Shown: piece after piece, positions 53,679 through 64,000 of the stretch
How the letters are laid out: each line of letters opens with the position of its first letter
Position numbering within the stretch: position 1 is the first letter of the stretch
Assembly (NCBI RefSeq): GCF_900537175.1
Contig: NZ_LS999833.1
Location: forward strand, 1,612,001 to 1,676,000
Length of the DNA stretch: 64,000 bases
Direction of reading: 5' to 3'
Origin: Lentilitoribacter sp. Alg239-R112
GTDB taxonomy: Bacteria; Pseudomonadota; Alphaproteobacteria; Rhizobiales; Rhizobiaceae
Made by a program: the position numbers and the translations under genes
Notes under the pieces: model-generated
Databases searched by the model: none
What the model was told of the DNA's origin: nothing
What the model saw: only the letters and a program-made list of their open reading frames with translations

Positions 53679-54376
53679 TCAACCTCACTCTGATCTATAT
53701 TAATAGGCCAGAAAAAAGCGACCAAAACTCCGAAAAGCGCGCCCACTGAAACATGCCAAGGCGACCCAATAAAATGATATGTTGCAGCCGAGCTTAATCC
53801 GCTAATCAAAACAATTGGCAGAAATTTAGAGCGCTTACGAAATGTCATAAGGAGAGCGAAGAAATAGACAGATAAAAGAAAGGTTATTCCAAGTGCATGC
53901 GGATTTTCAATCAAACGGCCGAACAACACACCGATCCATGCTTCTATAATCCAGAATACATATAGCGGCATAGCAACCCCTATATACCACCAAAATGGTA
54001 CAGCGCCCTCCACCTGCCCCTTTTGCTCAGCCATAGCAAACTGCGGATCCGTCATAAAAAATAAGGAAACATACTTCTGTGTAAAGGTCATATTATGAAG
54101 AAACCGACCTAACGTAGCCGAATAAAGAACATGACGAAAGTTAACTGCAAAAATAGAAAAAACGATTATCCAAGGTGCAATGGATTGCCCAAACAGTTCT
54201 ATACCAACCATCTGACTGGCACCGGCAAAAACGAAGGCACTCATCGACACAGCCTCAAGCGCAGAAAGCCCATTATCCGAAGCAAGAGCTCCGAAAAGCA
54301 AGCCAAAGGGAGCCGCTGCCACAACGACAGGAAAGCCTTCTTTCAAACCTGTTAAAAATTGAGAAGAGTTAGACAA
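53675..54376 (-). CDS. azlC: AzlC family protein (branched-chain amino acid exporter subunit)
   Basis: 233 residues with six or seven membrane segments. Signature regions are GFPVVVAAAPFGLLFGAL near residues 14-31, SAFVFAGASQMVGIELFGQ, and FAVNFRHVLYSATLGRFL, all characteristic of AzlC. Together with AzlD it exports branched-chain amino acids. The start is TTG 54376, weakly supported by GGTG. The pair adds an efflux route to a window that also carries ilvC and ilvIH. Confidence 0.9.
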   Translation of the reverse strand: MSNSSQFLTGLKEGFPVVVAAAPFGLLFGALASDNGLSALEAVSMSAFVFAGASQMVGIELFGQSIAPWIIVFSIFAVNFRHVLYSATLGRFLHNMTFTQKYVSLFFMTDPQFAMAEQKGQVEGAVPFWWYIGVAMPLYVFWIIEAWIGVLFGRLIENPHALGITFLLSVYFFALLMTFRKRSKFLPIVLISGLSSAATYHFIGSPWHVSVGALFGVLVAFFWPINIDQSEVE

Positions 54377-54459
54377 ATAATCACCGAGTAAACAAGCAGA
54401 ATCGCTTCTAGCGCTATGAGTCTACCTCACGTTATTATGTCAAACCAGAACCATATTTA

Positions 54460-57317
<2,858 letters not shown>

Positions 57318-58991
57318 CTATCCAGTATTTGACAAAAGTTTAGCCGCAGCCGCCCGCGCTTCGTCTGTAACCGTCGCGCCGGCCAACATCCGCGCAATCT
57401 CTTCCTGGCGTTCTTGCAAATCAATATCCCTTACATTCGTCGATAAAAGAACACTATCTTCGCTCGATTGGGATTTAGATATTAACAAATGGGTTTTGGC
57501 ACGCGCTGCAACTTGCGGCGCATGGGTAACTGAAAGCACTTGGATTGATTTAGAAAGTGTTTCCAAGCGTGCTCCGATAGCATCAGCAACTGCGCCACCC
57601 ACACCCGTATCAATCTCATCAAACACAAGCGTTGGGGCTGACCCTCGATCTGCGAGAGCAACTTTTATGGCGAGAAGAAAGCGAGATAATTCTCCGCCGG
57701 AAGCAACTTTCATGATTGGGCCTGCTCGCGTACCGGGATTTGTGCGTACATGAAACTCAATCTGATCAATGCCGTTGGCACCAGCAATTTCTTCATTAGT
57801 TTGAATATCGACAATAAATTCCGCGCGCTCCAACTTAAGCGCAGGCAATTCGGCCATAACGGATTGTGTTAATGCTTGTGACGCGTGGATACGCTTTTCC
57901 GAGAGATTACGGCTGGCAGCAAAAAAATCTGCACGTATCTGCTGAACATTATGCTCCAGCTCGTGAAGTTTATCTTCTCCCGCATCAATCGCTGCAAGAT
58001 CCGAAATCATTGTTGATGCAAGTTCTGAAAGATTTGCGACCGGAACATTATATTTTCGGCTAGCTGCACGCAATGCAAAGAGCCGTTCTTCTGTATCTTC
58101 TAGCTCTTTGGGGTTAAACTCACTGTCTCGTAATGCGGCATCAACTGAGTTTTGCGCATCCGACAGTCCATCCAGCGCGCGACCAAGCGCCTCGATCGTA
58201 TCATCAAGCATTCCAGGCACTTCAGCAGCTTTACGTTCCAAACGTCTTAGCAGTTGGTTCAGAGATGGTATGGGAGAATGGTGTCCACTTAGCGAATCCT
58301 GTGCCTCGGCGATATCAGAAACTATTTTTTCAGCCTTCATCATATGACTGCGGCTTTCGGCCAATTCTTCTTCTTCTCCATCCTGAGGAGAAAGCACTTC
58401 TAACTCATCGACAGACGCACGAAGCCAGTCCGCCTCCTTTGCGGCAGTCTCAATTTTTTGTCGGTGCTCCTTTAGCTGCCTATCTGCCACCTTCATGGAA
58501 GAAAACAGGCTGGCAACATCCTCACAGTCTTTCTCCAAACCCGCAAAAGCATCAAGCAGCAGACGGTGTGCATCAACATCAATAAGAGCACGATCATCGT
58601 GCTGTCCGTGAATTTCAACAAAATGTGGCCCTATGGAGCGAAGCAGGGAAATACTACAAGGTTGGTCATTTATAAAAGCACGTGATCTACCATCAGCTGA
58701 TTGAACTCTGCGGATGATGATATCACCTTCATCTTCAATATCATTCTGCTTTAAAATATCACGTACGTGATGGTTTGCCGCTAGATCAAATACAGCAACT
58801 ATTTGCCCTTTATCGCAACCCTGACGAACCAGATCTCCATCACCACGCCCGCCGAGAGCGAGAGCTAAACTATCTAGCAATATAGATTTACCTGCACCAG
58901 TCTCGCCCGTTAACACAGACAAACCTTCGTTAAATGATAAATCCAACCGTTCGATTAAAACGATATCACGGATCGAAAGCTGTGCAAGCAT
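57318..58991 (-). CDS. recN: DNA repair protein RecN
   Basis: 557 residues. An SMC-like ATPase for double-strand-break repair. The N-terminal half has LSIRDIVLIERLDLSFNEGL and Walker A VLTGETGAGKSILLDSLALALGG, a central coiled-coil region (about 150-360) and the C-terminal half with the signature KVASGGELSRFLLAIK and Walker B PTLVFDEIDTGVGG. An H-loop-like VLSVTHAPQVAARA follows. It lies between bamD (18 bases upstream) and ligA (3 bases downstream), so it is probably part of one transcript. No LexA-type box was visible upstream. Confidence 0.96.
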   Translation of the reverse strand: MLAQLSIRDIVLIERLDLSFNEGLSVLTGETGAGKSILLDSLALALGGRGDGDLVRQGCDKGQIVAVFDLAANHHVRDILKQNDIEDEGDIIIRRVQSADGRSRAFINDQPCSISLLRSIGPHFVEIHGQHDDRALIDVDAHRLLLDAFAGLEKDCEDVASLFSSMKVADRQLKEHRQKIETAAKEADWLRASVDELEVLSPQDGEEEELAESRSHMMKAEKIVSDIAEAQDSLSGHHSPIPSLNQLLRRLERKAAEVPGMLDDTIEALGRALDGLSDAQNSVDAALRDSEFNPKELEDTEERLFALRAASRKYNVPVANLSELASTMISDLAAIDAGEDKLHELEHNVQQIRADFFAASRNLSEKRIHASQALTQSVMAELPALKLERAEFIVDIQTNEEIAGANGIDQIEFHVRTNPGTRAGPIMKVASGGELSRFLLAIKVALADRGSAPTLVFDEIDTGVGGAVADAIGARLETLSKSIQVLSVTHAPQVAARAKTHLLISKSQSSEDSVLLSTNVRDIDLQERQEEIARMLAGATVTDEARAAAAKLLSNTG

Positions 58992-59009
58992 TTGTCCCCC
59001 TGCAGGCGA

Positions 59010-59882
59010 CTAGGTTTTAAATCCGGCTGCACGTCGCGCAGCACGAGATATCCAGGAACCTCTGTTTTCCCTCGGCTCAAGACCACCAGATTGCAATAAT
59101 TTGTATGAATCCGCATACCATTCGCTATCCGGGTAGTTGTGCCCAAGTACCGCAGCCGCTGTTTGCGCTTCACCTGTAAGGCCAAGGGCGAAGTAACTTT
59201 CAACCAACCTGGAAAGCGCTTCCTCAACTTGCCGCGTGTTACCATACTCCTGAACAACAACTTTATATCGGTTCACTGCTGCAACATATTCACGTCGTTC
59301 CTGATAGTAACGCCCAATTTGCATTTCTTTTCCGGCCAGCTGATCGCGAGCCTTGCGCAATTTTGCCTGTGCATCATCCACATATTCTGAATCAGGATAG
59401 CGATCTATAACTTCCTGCATAGCGCTAATTGCACGACTTGAAGCCCTCTGATCGCGCGTAACATCAGGTATCTGTCTGAAATAAGCGAGACCAATGATGT
59501 ATTGAGCGTATGCGGCGTCTTGATCGTTGGGATATAAATTTAAGAAACGCTTCGCGTCGGTTATGGCCTCTTGATTGCGACCAGAGCGGTACTTCGTAAA
59601 TGCATTGAGAACCAATGCTTTGCGCGCAAATTCCGAAAACGGGTGCTGCTGATCAATCTTATCAAACTTATTAGAAGCTTCTCTAAGTTTACCTGCATCC
59701 AAATTTGCTAACGCTTGATTGTATAAAAGATCAGCAGGTTCAACCGAATCAACAAGTGAATTAATGTCTATATCTGGGTCAGATTGACATCCAGCTAAAG
59801 CCATCATCAACAAAGACATGGTAATTATGCCAATAACGCGGCCTTTTTCAACGCAATGATTTAGCGTGGCTTTAAACAACAT
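59010..59882 (-). CDS. bamD: Outer-membrane protein assembly factor BamD
   Basis: About 290 residues. The lipoprotein component of the BAM complex that inserts beta-barrels into the outer membrane. The signal ends in lipobox MALAGCQ (L-A-G-C). TPR-like pairs follow: DLLYNQALANLDAGKLREASNKF, RKALVLNAFTKYRSG, YAQYIIGLAYFRQIPDVTRDQ, then YVDDAQAKLRKARDQLAGKEMQIGRYYQ, with YFALGLTGEAQTAA near the end. Start is ATG 59882, or TTG 59888 with slightly better ribosome-site spacing from AGAGG. It lies between lpxC and recN, the normal order in Rhizobiales. Confidence 0.95.
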   Translation of the reverse strand: MLFKATLNHCVEKGRVIGIITMSLLMMALAGCQSDPDIDINSLVDSVEPADLLYNQALANLDAGKLREASNKFDKIDQQHPFSEFARKALVLNAFTKYRSGRNQEAITDAKRFLNLYPNDQDAAYAQYIIGLAYFRQIPDVTRDQRASSRAISAMQEVIDRYPDSEYVDDAQAKLRKARDQLAGKEMQIGRYYQERREYVAAVNRYKVVVQEYGNTRQVEEALSRLVESYFALGLTGEAQTAAAVLGHNYPDSEWYADSYKLLQSGGLEPRENRGSWISRAARRAAGFKT

Positions 59883-60058
59883 ATTCAAAAAGACCTCTTT
59901 CCGCCCTAGGACTTAAAACCTTGAAAGCAATGTCTAACGGGTTTTACCAATAAAATCCATACATCAACGCTGTCATCTGCCAGCATTATTGCTTTTTTGT
60001 GGCAAAATTAGATTATCACCTGAAAGTGTTTTTATATATTGTTTTAGTAACGAGGGTT

Positions 60059-61012
60059 TTAAATAGTCCAAGGTGAAAAAACAGGTGCATTTACTGCAAC
60101 CAATTCACCATATCCACCCTTACGGTACGATTGCGTTGTTTCAACAATCTCATAAGCATCTGTTTGTGCAAGGAGCTTACGTAAAGCGATAGAATTAAGC
60201 TTGTGCCCCCCCCGATATGATCGATAACAACCAATGAACTGAGCACCGGCGAGCGCCAAATCACCAACGGCATCTAATGTTTTATGACGAGCAAATTCAT
60301 CCTTAAAACGAAGGCCTTCCATATTAATGACGTTGTCATCTTCACCAATAACCACAGAATTTTCTAATGATGAACCCAATGCATGACCGGAAGCCCATAA
60401 AAACTCAACGTCTCTCATGAAGCCAAATGTACGGGCCCGCGCAAGCTCATTGCGAAAACTATCTGATGTTACTTCACCACACCATGACTGACGACCAATA
60501 ACATCCGAATTAAAATCGATATCAATTTCAAATCGTGTTCCTTCATGTGGGACAAACTCAGCCCAGGAACCGCCCATCTCTGCACGAACATGCTTCTTCA
60601 CTCGAATATAACGGCGTTTTTCATCAAGATAGATTGTTCCTGTTGCATCGAGTAAATCAATAAAGACCGCCGAACTGCCATCCATAATAGGCACTTCACC
60701 GCCATCAATTTCGACAACAACATTGTCGATACCCATTGCATACAAAGCAGCCATCAAATGCTCAACTGTCGCCACAGAGCGATCAGGAGCATCACCTAAT
60801 AACGTACAAAAATCCGTGGAGCCAATTTGAGAAGCAACGGCGCGAAGCGTAACAACCTCACCGCCTTCGCAAATACGGTGAAATACAATACCGGTATTCG
60901 CTTCCGCTGGGTTAAGAGTAATGGTTACATTTTGTCCAGAATGTACACCTACGCCAGACAATTTTGCAGTTTTTGCAATTGTTGCCTGAAATTCATACAA
61001 ATCATTCTGCAT
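60059..61012 (-). CDS. lpxC: UDP-3-O-acyl-N-acetylglucosamine deacetylase
   Basis: 317 residues. The zinc deacetylase that commits UDP-GlcNAc to lipid A synthesis, showing the cell has an LPS outer membrane. Zinc ligands are visible in TVEHLMAALYAMGIDN (first His) and ARHKTLDAVGDLALAG (second His and Asp). The general base Glu is in the adjacent VEHL. The start IAKTAKLSGVGVHSGQ matches the family. Between ftsZ and this gene lies a terminator, so it has its own promoter in the 200-base gap upstream. Confidence 0.97.
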   Translation of the reverse strand: MQNDLYEFQATIAKTAKLSGVGVHSGQNVTITLNPAEANTGIVFHRICEGGEVVTLRAVASQIGSTDFCTLLGDAPDRSVATVEHLMAALYAMGIDNVVVEIDGGEVPIMDGSSAVFIDLLDATGTIYLDEKRRYIRVKKHVRAEMGGSWAEFVPHEGTRFEIDIDFNSDVIGRQSWCGEVTSDSFRNELARARTFGFMRDVEFLWASGHALGSSLENSVVIGEDDNVINMEGLRFKDEFARHKTLDAVGDLALAGAQFIGCYRSYRGGHKLNSIALRKLLAQTDAYEIVETTQSYRKGGYGELVAVNAPVFSPWTI

Positions 61013-61207
61013 TTATTCACACTCGCTTCAGCCTAAACGCAACGCGCTTTTAGCGAAACACCTTGTCACTGAGTTGCCGCTTACAATATCCAAGGCGTCC
61101 CCTGCCTTAAGCTAAAAATAAGCCTTATTTCGATTCTTTCCAAATCACGCTTTATTTCGAATTGTAACGCAACTGTAACATTGCATCAGAATTTCCGAAT
61201 TATGCTT

Positions 61208-61243
61208 TAAAAACAAAACGCAACCGCTCGTAAGCGGTTGCGT
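61208..61243 (-). terminator. Intrinsic terminator of ftsZ
   Basis: An 11-bp perfect stem ACGCAACCGCT/AGCGGTTGCGT with a CGTA loop occupies 61218-61243. On the minus strand it runs into TTTTGTTTTT. It lies 25 bases after the ftsZ stop and separates ftsZ from lpxC. Confidence 0.9.
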
Positions 61244-61267
61244 CATTTCACTGAACATTTCAGTAAT

Positions 61268-62986
61268 CTATCTCACTTGCCTTCTAAGAAAGGCAGGAAT
61301 TTCAAGTTGCTCGTCTTCCGTCATTGGCGCTGGTTTTGGAGCCGCACGACCATGATCATCCATTTGAGTTGACTTTGCGGCCAAATGAGCTGGATCTTGT
61401 GTCAATGGACGACGAGGCTGAGGAGCAGCCTGTTCAACAGCCTGTTGCGCCGCAGAACCGAGATCTTCATCTCCCATTCCCAAACTTGAGCTAATGCGCT
61501 TAAACAAGCCTTTTGCACCTTTTTCCTCAGTTGGTTCAGTTCTTACAGATGCTCTCTCATTCATCTCAGCCTTCACAGTTGCTGGAAAGTCCTCTATTTG
61601 AGGCATGCGAGTTGGAGCCATCGGCATTTCTTCTGAAACTTGCGCAGCCACAGTTGGTGCCGGAGCAACAGGAGATGGTGCAACAGGTTCAGGAGCACGT
61701 AAAACAGAAGGTGTTTCAGCTACTTTCACTACAGCCTCTGTTGCCATTTCAGTTTTAGCTTCAGGCGAGAACAAACGATTACGCGGCATTTCTTCAGCTG
61801 GTGTTGCAGCCACTTCTAGCTCACGTTCAATTTTAGCCTCAGCATCGGATAGCATGCTATCCAAAGAACTTGCTTCAGATGTTTTCTCAGAAACCGTTGG
61901 AGCAGGTGCAACAACAGGCGCAGGCTCTTTCGCCTCAGTTTTCAACTGATTCATTTGAGCTTGCATTGATGCCATTGCCGGACGCATATCTGTTTCCGGA
62001 CGTCCCGCCATTTGCGTGGCTGTAACATCAATACCAGTTGCAACAACAGAGACCCGAATAACACCTTCAAGTGACTCATCAAACGTCGCACCAAGTATAA
62101 TATTTGCTTCCTGATCGACTTCCTCACGAATGCGCGTTGCAGCCTCATCAACTTCAAACAGCGTCATATCTCTACCACCAGTGATGGAGATCAACAGACC
62201 GCCCGCACCGCGCATTGATGTTTCATCAAGCAGCGGATTTGCAATCGCAGCTTCTGCCGCTGCCATTGCGCGACCTTCACCCGAAGCTTCACCGGTTCCC
62301 ATCATGGCTTTGCCCATTTCGCGCATCACAGAGCGAACATCGGCAAAGTCTAGGTTAATTAGTCCTTCTTTGACCATCAAGTCGGTGATGCAAGCAACAC
62401 CGGAATAAAGGACTTGGTCAGCCATCGAAAACGCATCGGCGAAAGTTGTGTTTTCATTGGCTATTCTGAATAGATTTTGGTTTGGAATAACAATCAGAGT
62501 ATCAACATTTTTCTGAAGCTCATCAATCCCTTGATCAGCTAGACGCATGCGTCGCTGACCTTCAAAATGAAATGGTTTGGTCACAACTCCAACGGTCAAG
62601 ATACCTTTTTGACGAGCAGCTTTGGCTACAACTGGTGCAGCACCAGTACCGGTACCACCACCCATTCCGGCAGTTACAAAGCACATATGCGTACCATTGA
62701 GGTGATCATTGATCTCATCAAAACATTCTTCTGCGGCTGCAGCGCCAATTTCAGGCTGTGAGCCAGCGCCCAAGCCTTCAGTCACTGCAACACCAAGCTG
62801 AATGATGCGTTCTGATTTTGACATCGTCAATGCTTGCGCATCGGTATTTGCTACAACGAAGTCAACGCCTTCTAATCCAGCAGTGATCATATTGTTAACA
62901 GCGTTTCCGCCGCCACCGCCGACACCGAACACGGTAATGCGTGGTTTAAGTTCTGTGATATCCGGCTTCTGTAAATTGATGGTCAT
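61268..62986 (-). CDS. ftsZ: Cell division protein FtsZ
   Basis: 572 residues. The tubulin-like GTPase that forms the division ring. The globular core (about 1-320) carries the nucleotide loops [17 protein letters not shown] and [17 protein letters not shown], plus [15 protein letters not shown] with the GTP-contact residues. A long Pro/Ala/Glu-rich linker (about 330-555) is typical of alphaproteobacteria. The C-terminal anchor peptide [11 protein letters not shown] binds FtsA and other partners. GGAAGGGACGG precedes the ATG. It starts 52 bases after the ftsA stop, and a strong terminator follows. Confidence 0.97.
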   Translation of the reverse strand: MTINLQKPDITELKPRITVFGVGGGGGNAVNNMITAGLEGVDFVVANTDAQALTMSKSERIIQLGVAVTEGLGAGSQPEIGAAAAEECFDEINDHLNGTHMCFVTAGMGGGTGTGAAPVVAKAARQKGILTVGVVTKPFHFEGQRRMRLADQGIDELQKNVDTLIVIPNQNLFRIANENTTFADAFSMADQVLYSGVACITDLMVKEGLINLDFADVRSVMREMGKAMMGTGEASGEGRAMAAAEAAIANPLLDETSMRGAGGLLISITGGRDMTLFEVDEAATRIREEVDQEANIILGATFDESLEGVIRVSVVATGIDVTATQMAGRPETDMRPAMASMQAQMNQLKTEAKEPAPVVAPAPTVSEKTSEASSLDSMLSDAEAKIERELEVAATPAEEMPRNRLFSPEAKTEMATEAVVKVAETPSVLRAPEPVAPSPVAPAPTVAAQVSEEMPMAPTRMPQIEDFPATVKAEMNERASVRTEPTEEKGAKGLFKRISSSLGMGDEDLGSAAQQAVEQAAPQPRRPLTQDPAHLAAKSTQMDDHGRAAPKPAPMTEDEQLEIPAFLRRQVR

Positions 62987-63037
62987 GATAGCCGTCCCTT
63001 CCTTAGTTAATACTGCTTCGCCGCAGCAGTTTCAAAA

Positions 63038-64000
63038 TTAAAAACTCTCTTTAAGCCAGTGCCCAACCCGAGCTAGCCGTCCGCCTGCCCCGCTTGCTGC
63101 TGACATATATGAATGAGAAGCATGAGCTTCAAAATCAGCAACTTGCGGGTAAATCATTAATCCTACTGCTGCAGAAAAGGCGGGGCCTTTTACCGCAGCA
63201 GGAAGACCTGAAACGCCAAGTGGTCGACCAATACGTACACTGCGCGCTAATATTCTTCGCGCTGTTTCCGACAAACCAGTCAACTGACTTGCGCCACCCG
63301 TTAACACTATTCGCTTCCCCACTATGGAGGCGTAACCTGACTGTTGAATACGATCGCGAACCAATTCAAGCGTCTCTTCAACACGTGCTCTAACAATCTT
63401 GGCAACCATAGCTTTTGAAACTTGTGCGGAGTGATCGTTAGAACCATCACCAATTGGCGGTATTGAAATCATATCTCGATCTTCACAAGCCGATGGAAGC
63501 GATGAACCATGCATAACTTTAATGCGCTCAGCATCTTCAAACTTAGTCGTTAAACCACGCGCCAAGTCCATTGTGACATGATGCCCACCGAGGGCAATTG
63601 CATCTGCGTGGATAAATTTACCTTCGTTGAAGACAGAAATCGTTGTCGTCCCACCGCCAAGATCGACCGCAGCACAACCCATTTCAGCTTCATCTGCAAC
63701 AATTGACGCAAGACCAGAGGCATAGGGTGTGGCAACCATAGCTTCAACAGTCAAATGAGCGCGATTAATACAGAGCTCCAAATTTTTAAGAGGCGAACGA
63801 TCACCACTTAATACGTGCAGATCAACACCAAGCTTATCGCCAAACATCCCTTCAGGGTCATTTATACCGCGCTCGCCATCCAGCGCATAACTTGTTGGCA
63901 ATGAATGTAGTATGGATCTTTCATGACTTAGTGTGCGCTGCGTTACAAGATTGACGACATTTGAAATGTCACTTTGTGAAATCTCATGGCCACCTAAATC
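63038..64000 (-). CDS. ftsA: Cell division protein FtsA, 3' part (continues beyond the window)
   Basis: The last 320 residues of FtsA; the 5' end lies off the right edge. The frame is open to the last base, starting DLGGHEISQSDISNVVNLV. FtsA is the actin-like membrane tether of the FtsZ ring. Visible parts are ILHSLPTSYALDGERG, the phosphate-loop GCAAVDLGGGTTTISVF, and VLTGGASQLTGLSETARRIL (the second nucleotide-binding motif). The C-terminal amphipathic helix GGRLARVGHWLKESF would bind the membrane. It precedes ftsZ in the division cluster. Confidence 0.95.
   Translation of the reverse strand, partial: DLGGHEISQSDISNVVNLVTQRTLSHERSILHSLPTSYALDGERGINDPEGMFGDKLGVDLHVLSGDRSPLKNLELCINRAHLTVEAMVATPYASGLASIVADEAEMGCAAVDLGGGTTTISVFNEGKFIHADAIALGGHHVTMDLARGLTTKFEDAERIKVMHGSSLPSACEDRDMISIPPIGDGSNDHSAQVSKAMVAKIVRARVEETLELVRDRIQQSGYASIVGKRIVLTGGASQLTGLSETARRILARSVRIGRPLGVSGLPAAVKGPAFSAAVGLMIYPQVADFEAHASHSYMSAASGAGGRLARVGHWLKESF

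Overview
The window is a continuous piece of chromosome from an alphaproteobacterium, most likely a Hyphomicrobiales (Rhizobiales) member with a moderately AT-leaning genome. Evidence for this placement: a circularly permuted two-piece tmRNA gene with a rhizobial-type tag (ANDNNYAEARLAA), the order ftsA-ftsZ-lpxC-bamD-recN-ligA, small alphaproteobacterial families (DUF4169, DUF2853, DUF1127, DUF3422, DUF2259), an SspB-alpha gene, and Irr-like and RirA-like iron boxes. I see no insertion sequence, prophage, CRISPR array, rRNA or plasmid function. Coding density is high, and most genes are housekeeping or conserved accessory genes. Layout: 1-5.5 kb holds an EEP-family nuclease/phosphatase, a PLP aminotransferase divergent from a LysE-type exporter, soluble transhydrogenase sthA and an unknown Ser/Gly-rich protein. 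5.7-10.2 kb holds a lipoprotein, ilvC with an upstream TetR regulator, the iron-storage pair bfd-bfr, and pdxJ. 10.4-17.6 kb holds a CLC protein, a GlcD/D-lactate dehydrogenase-type flavoprotein and a 1301-residue AsmA protein. 17.6-20.7 kb holds DUF4169, sspB, ssrA (tmRNA), DUF2853, thyA and folA. 20.9-26.4 kb holds the hflK-hflC-DUF2065-degP membrane quality-control run, then serB and miaA, whose start codons overlap on opposite strands. 26.4-32.3 kb holds a HerA-like ATPase, the ilvI-ilvH operon behind a leader-peptide attenuator, and a small RecD-like helicase. 32.3-37.7 kb holds a secreted DUF2259 protein, a PAP2 phosphatase, DUF3422 and uvrD. 37.7-41 kb holds a ferric-iron binding protein convergent with a double-length iron permease, then a TIGR01244 protein. 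41-46.7 kb holds two unknowns, uvrB, a polysaccharide deacetylase and a family-25 glycosyltransferase. 46.8-55.2 kb holds a CAT-anticodon tRNA, a SIMPL protein, a GST-YjbQ pair, SCO, prmA, a 57-residue DUF1127 protein, aminopeptidase P, azlCD and an SDR. 55.2-64 kb holds ligA, recN, bamD, lpxC, ftsZ and the 3' part of ftsA. How parts work together: branched-chain amino acid synthesis appears three times (ilvC behind a TetR gene, ilvIH behind an attenuator, AzlCD as exporter). Iron control appears at three promoters: an Irr-type palindrome at bfr, and TGA-N9-TCA boxes at bfd and at the ferric-binding protein gene. Trans-translation and tagged-protein degradation lie side by side (ssrA next to sspB), followed 2 kb later by the HflKC/DegP quality-control genes. 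Most notable signals: the ilvIH leader, whose 18-codon peptide carries an I-E-I-L-V-V cluster and seems to start at the transcript 5' end; the oppositely regulated bfd/bfr pair; a tandem GTCA-N7-TGAC operator; and a CLC protein with channel-like residues. I found no clearly undescribed multi-gene system.
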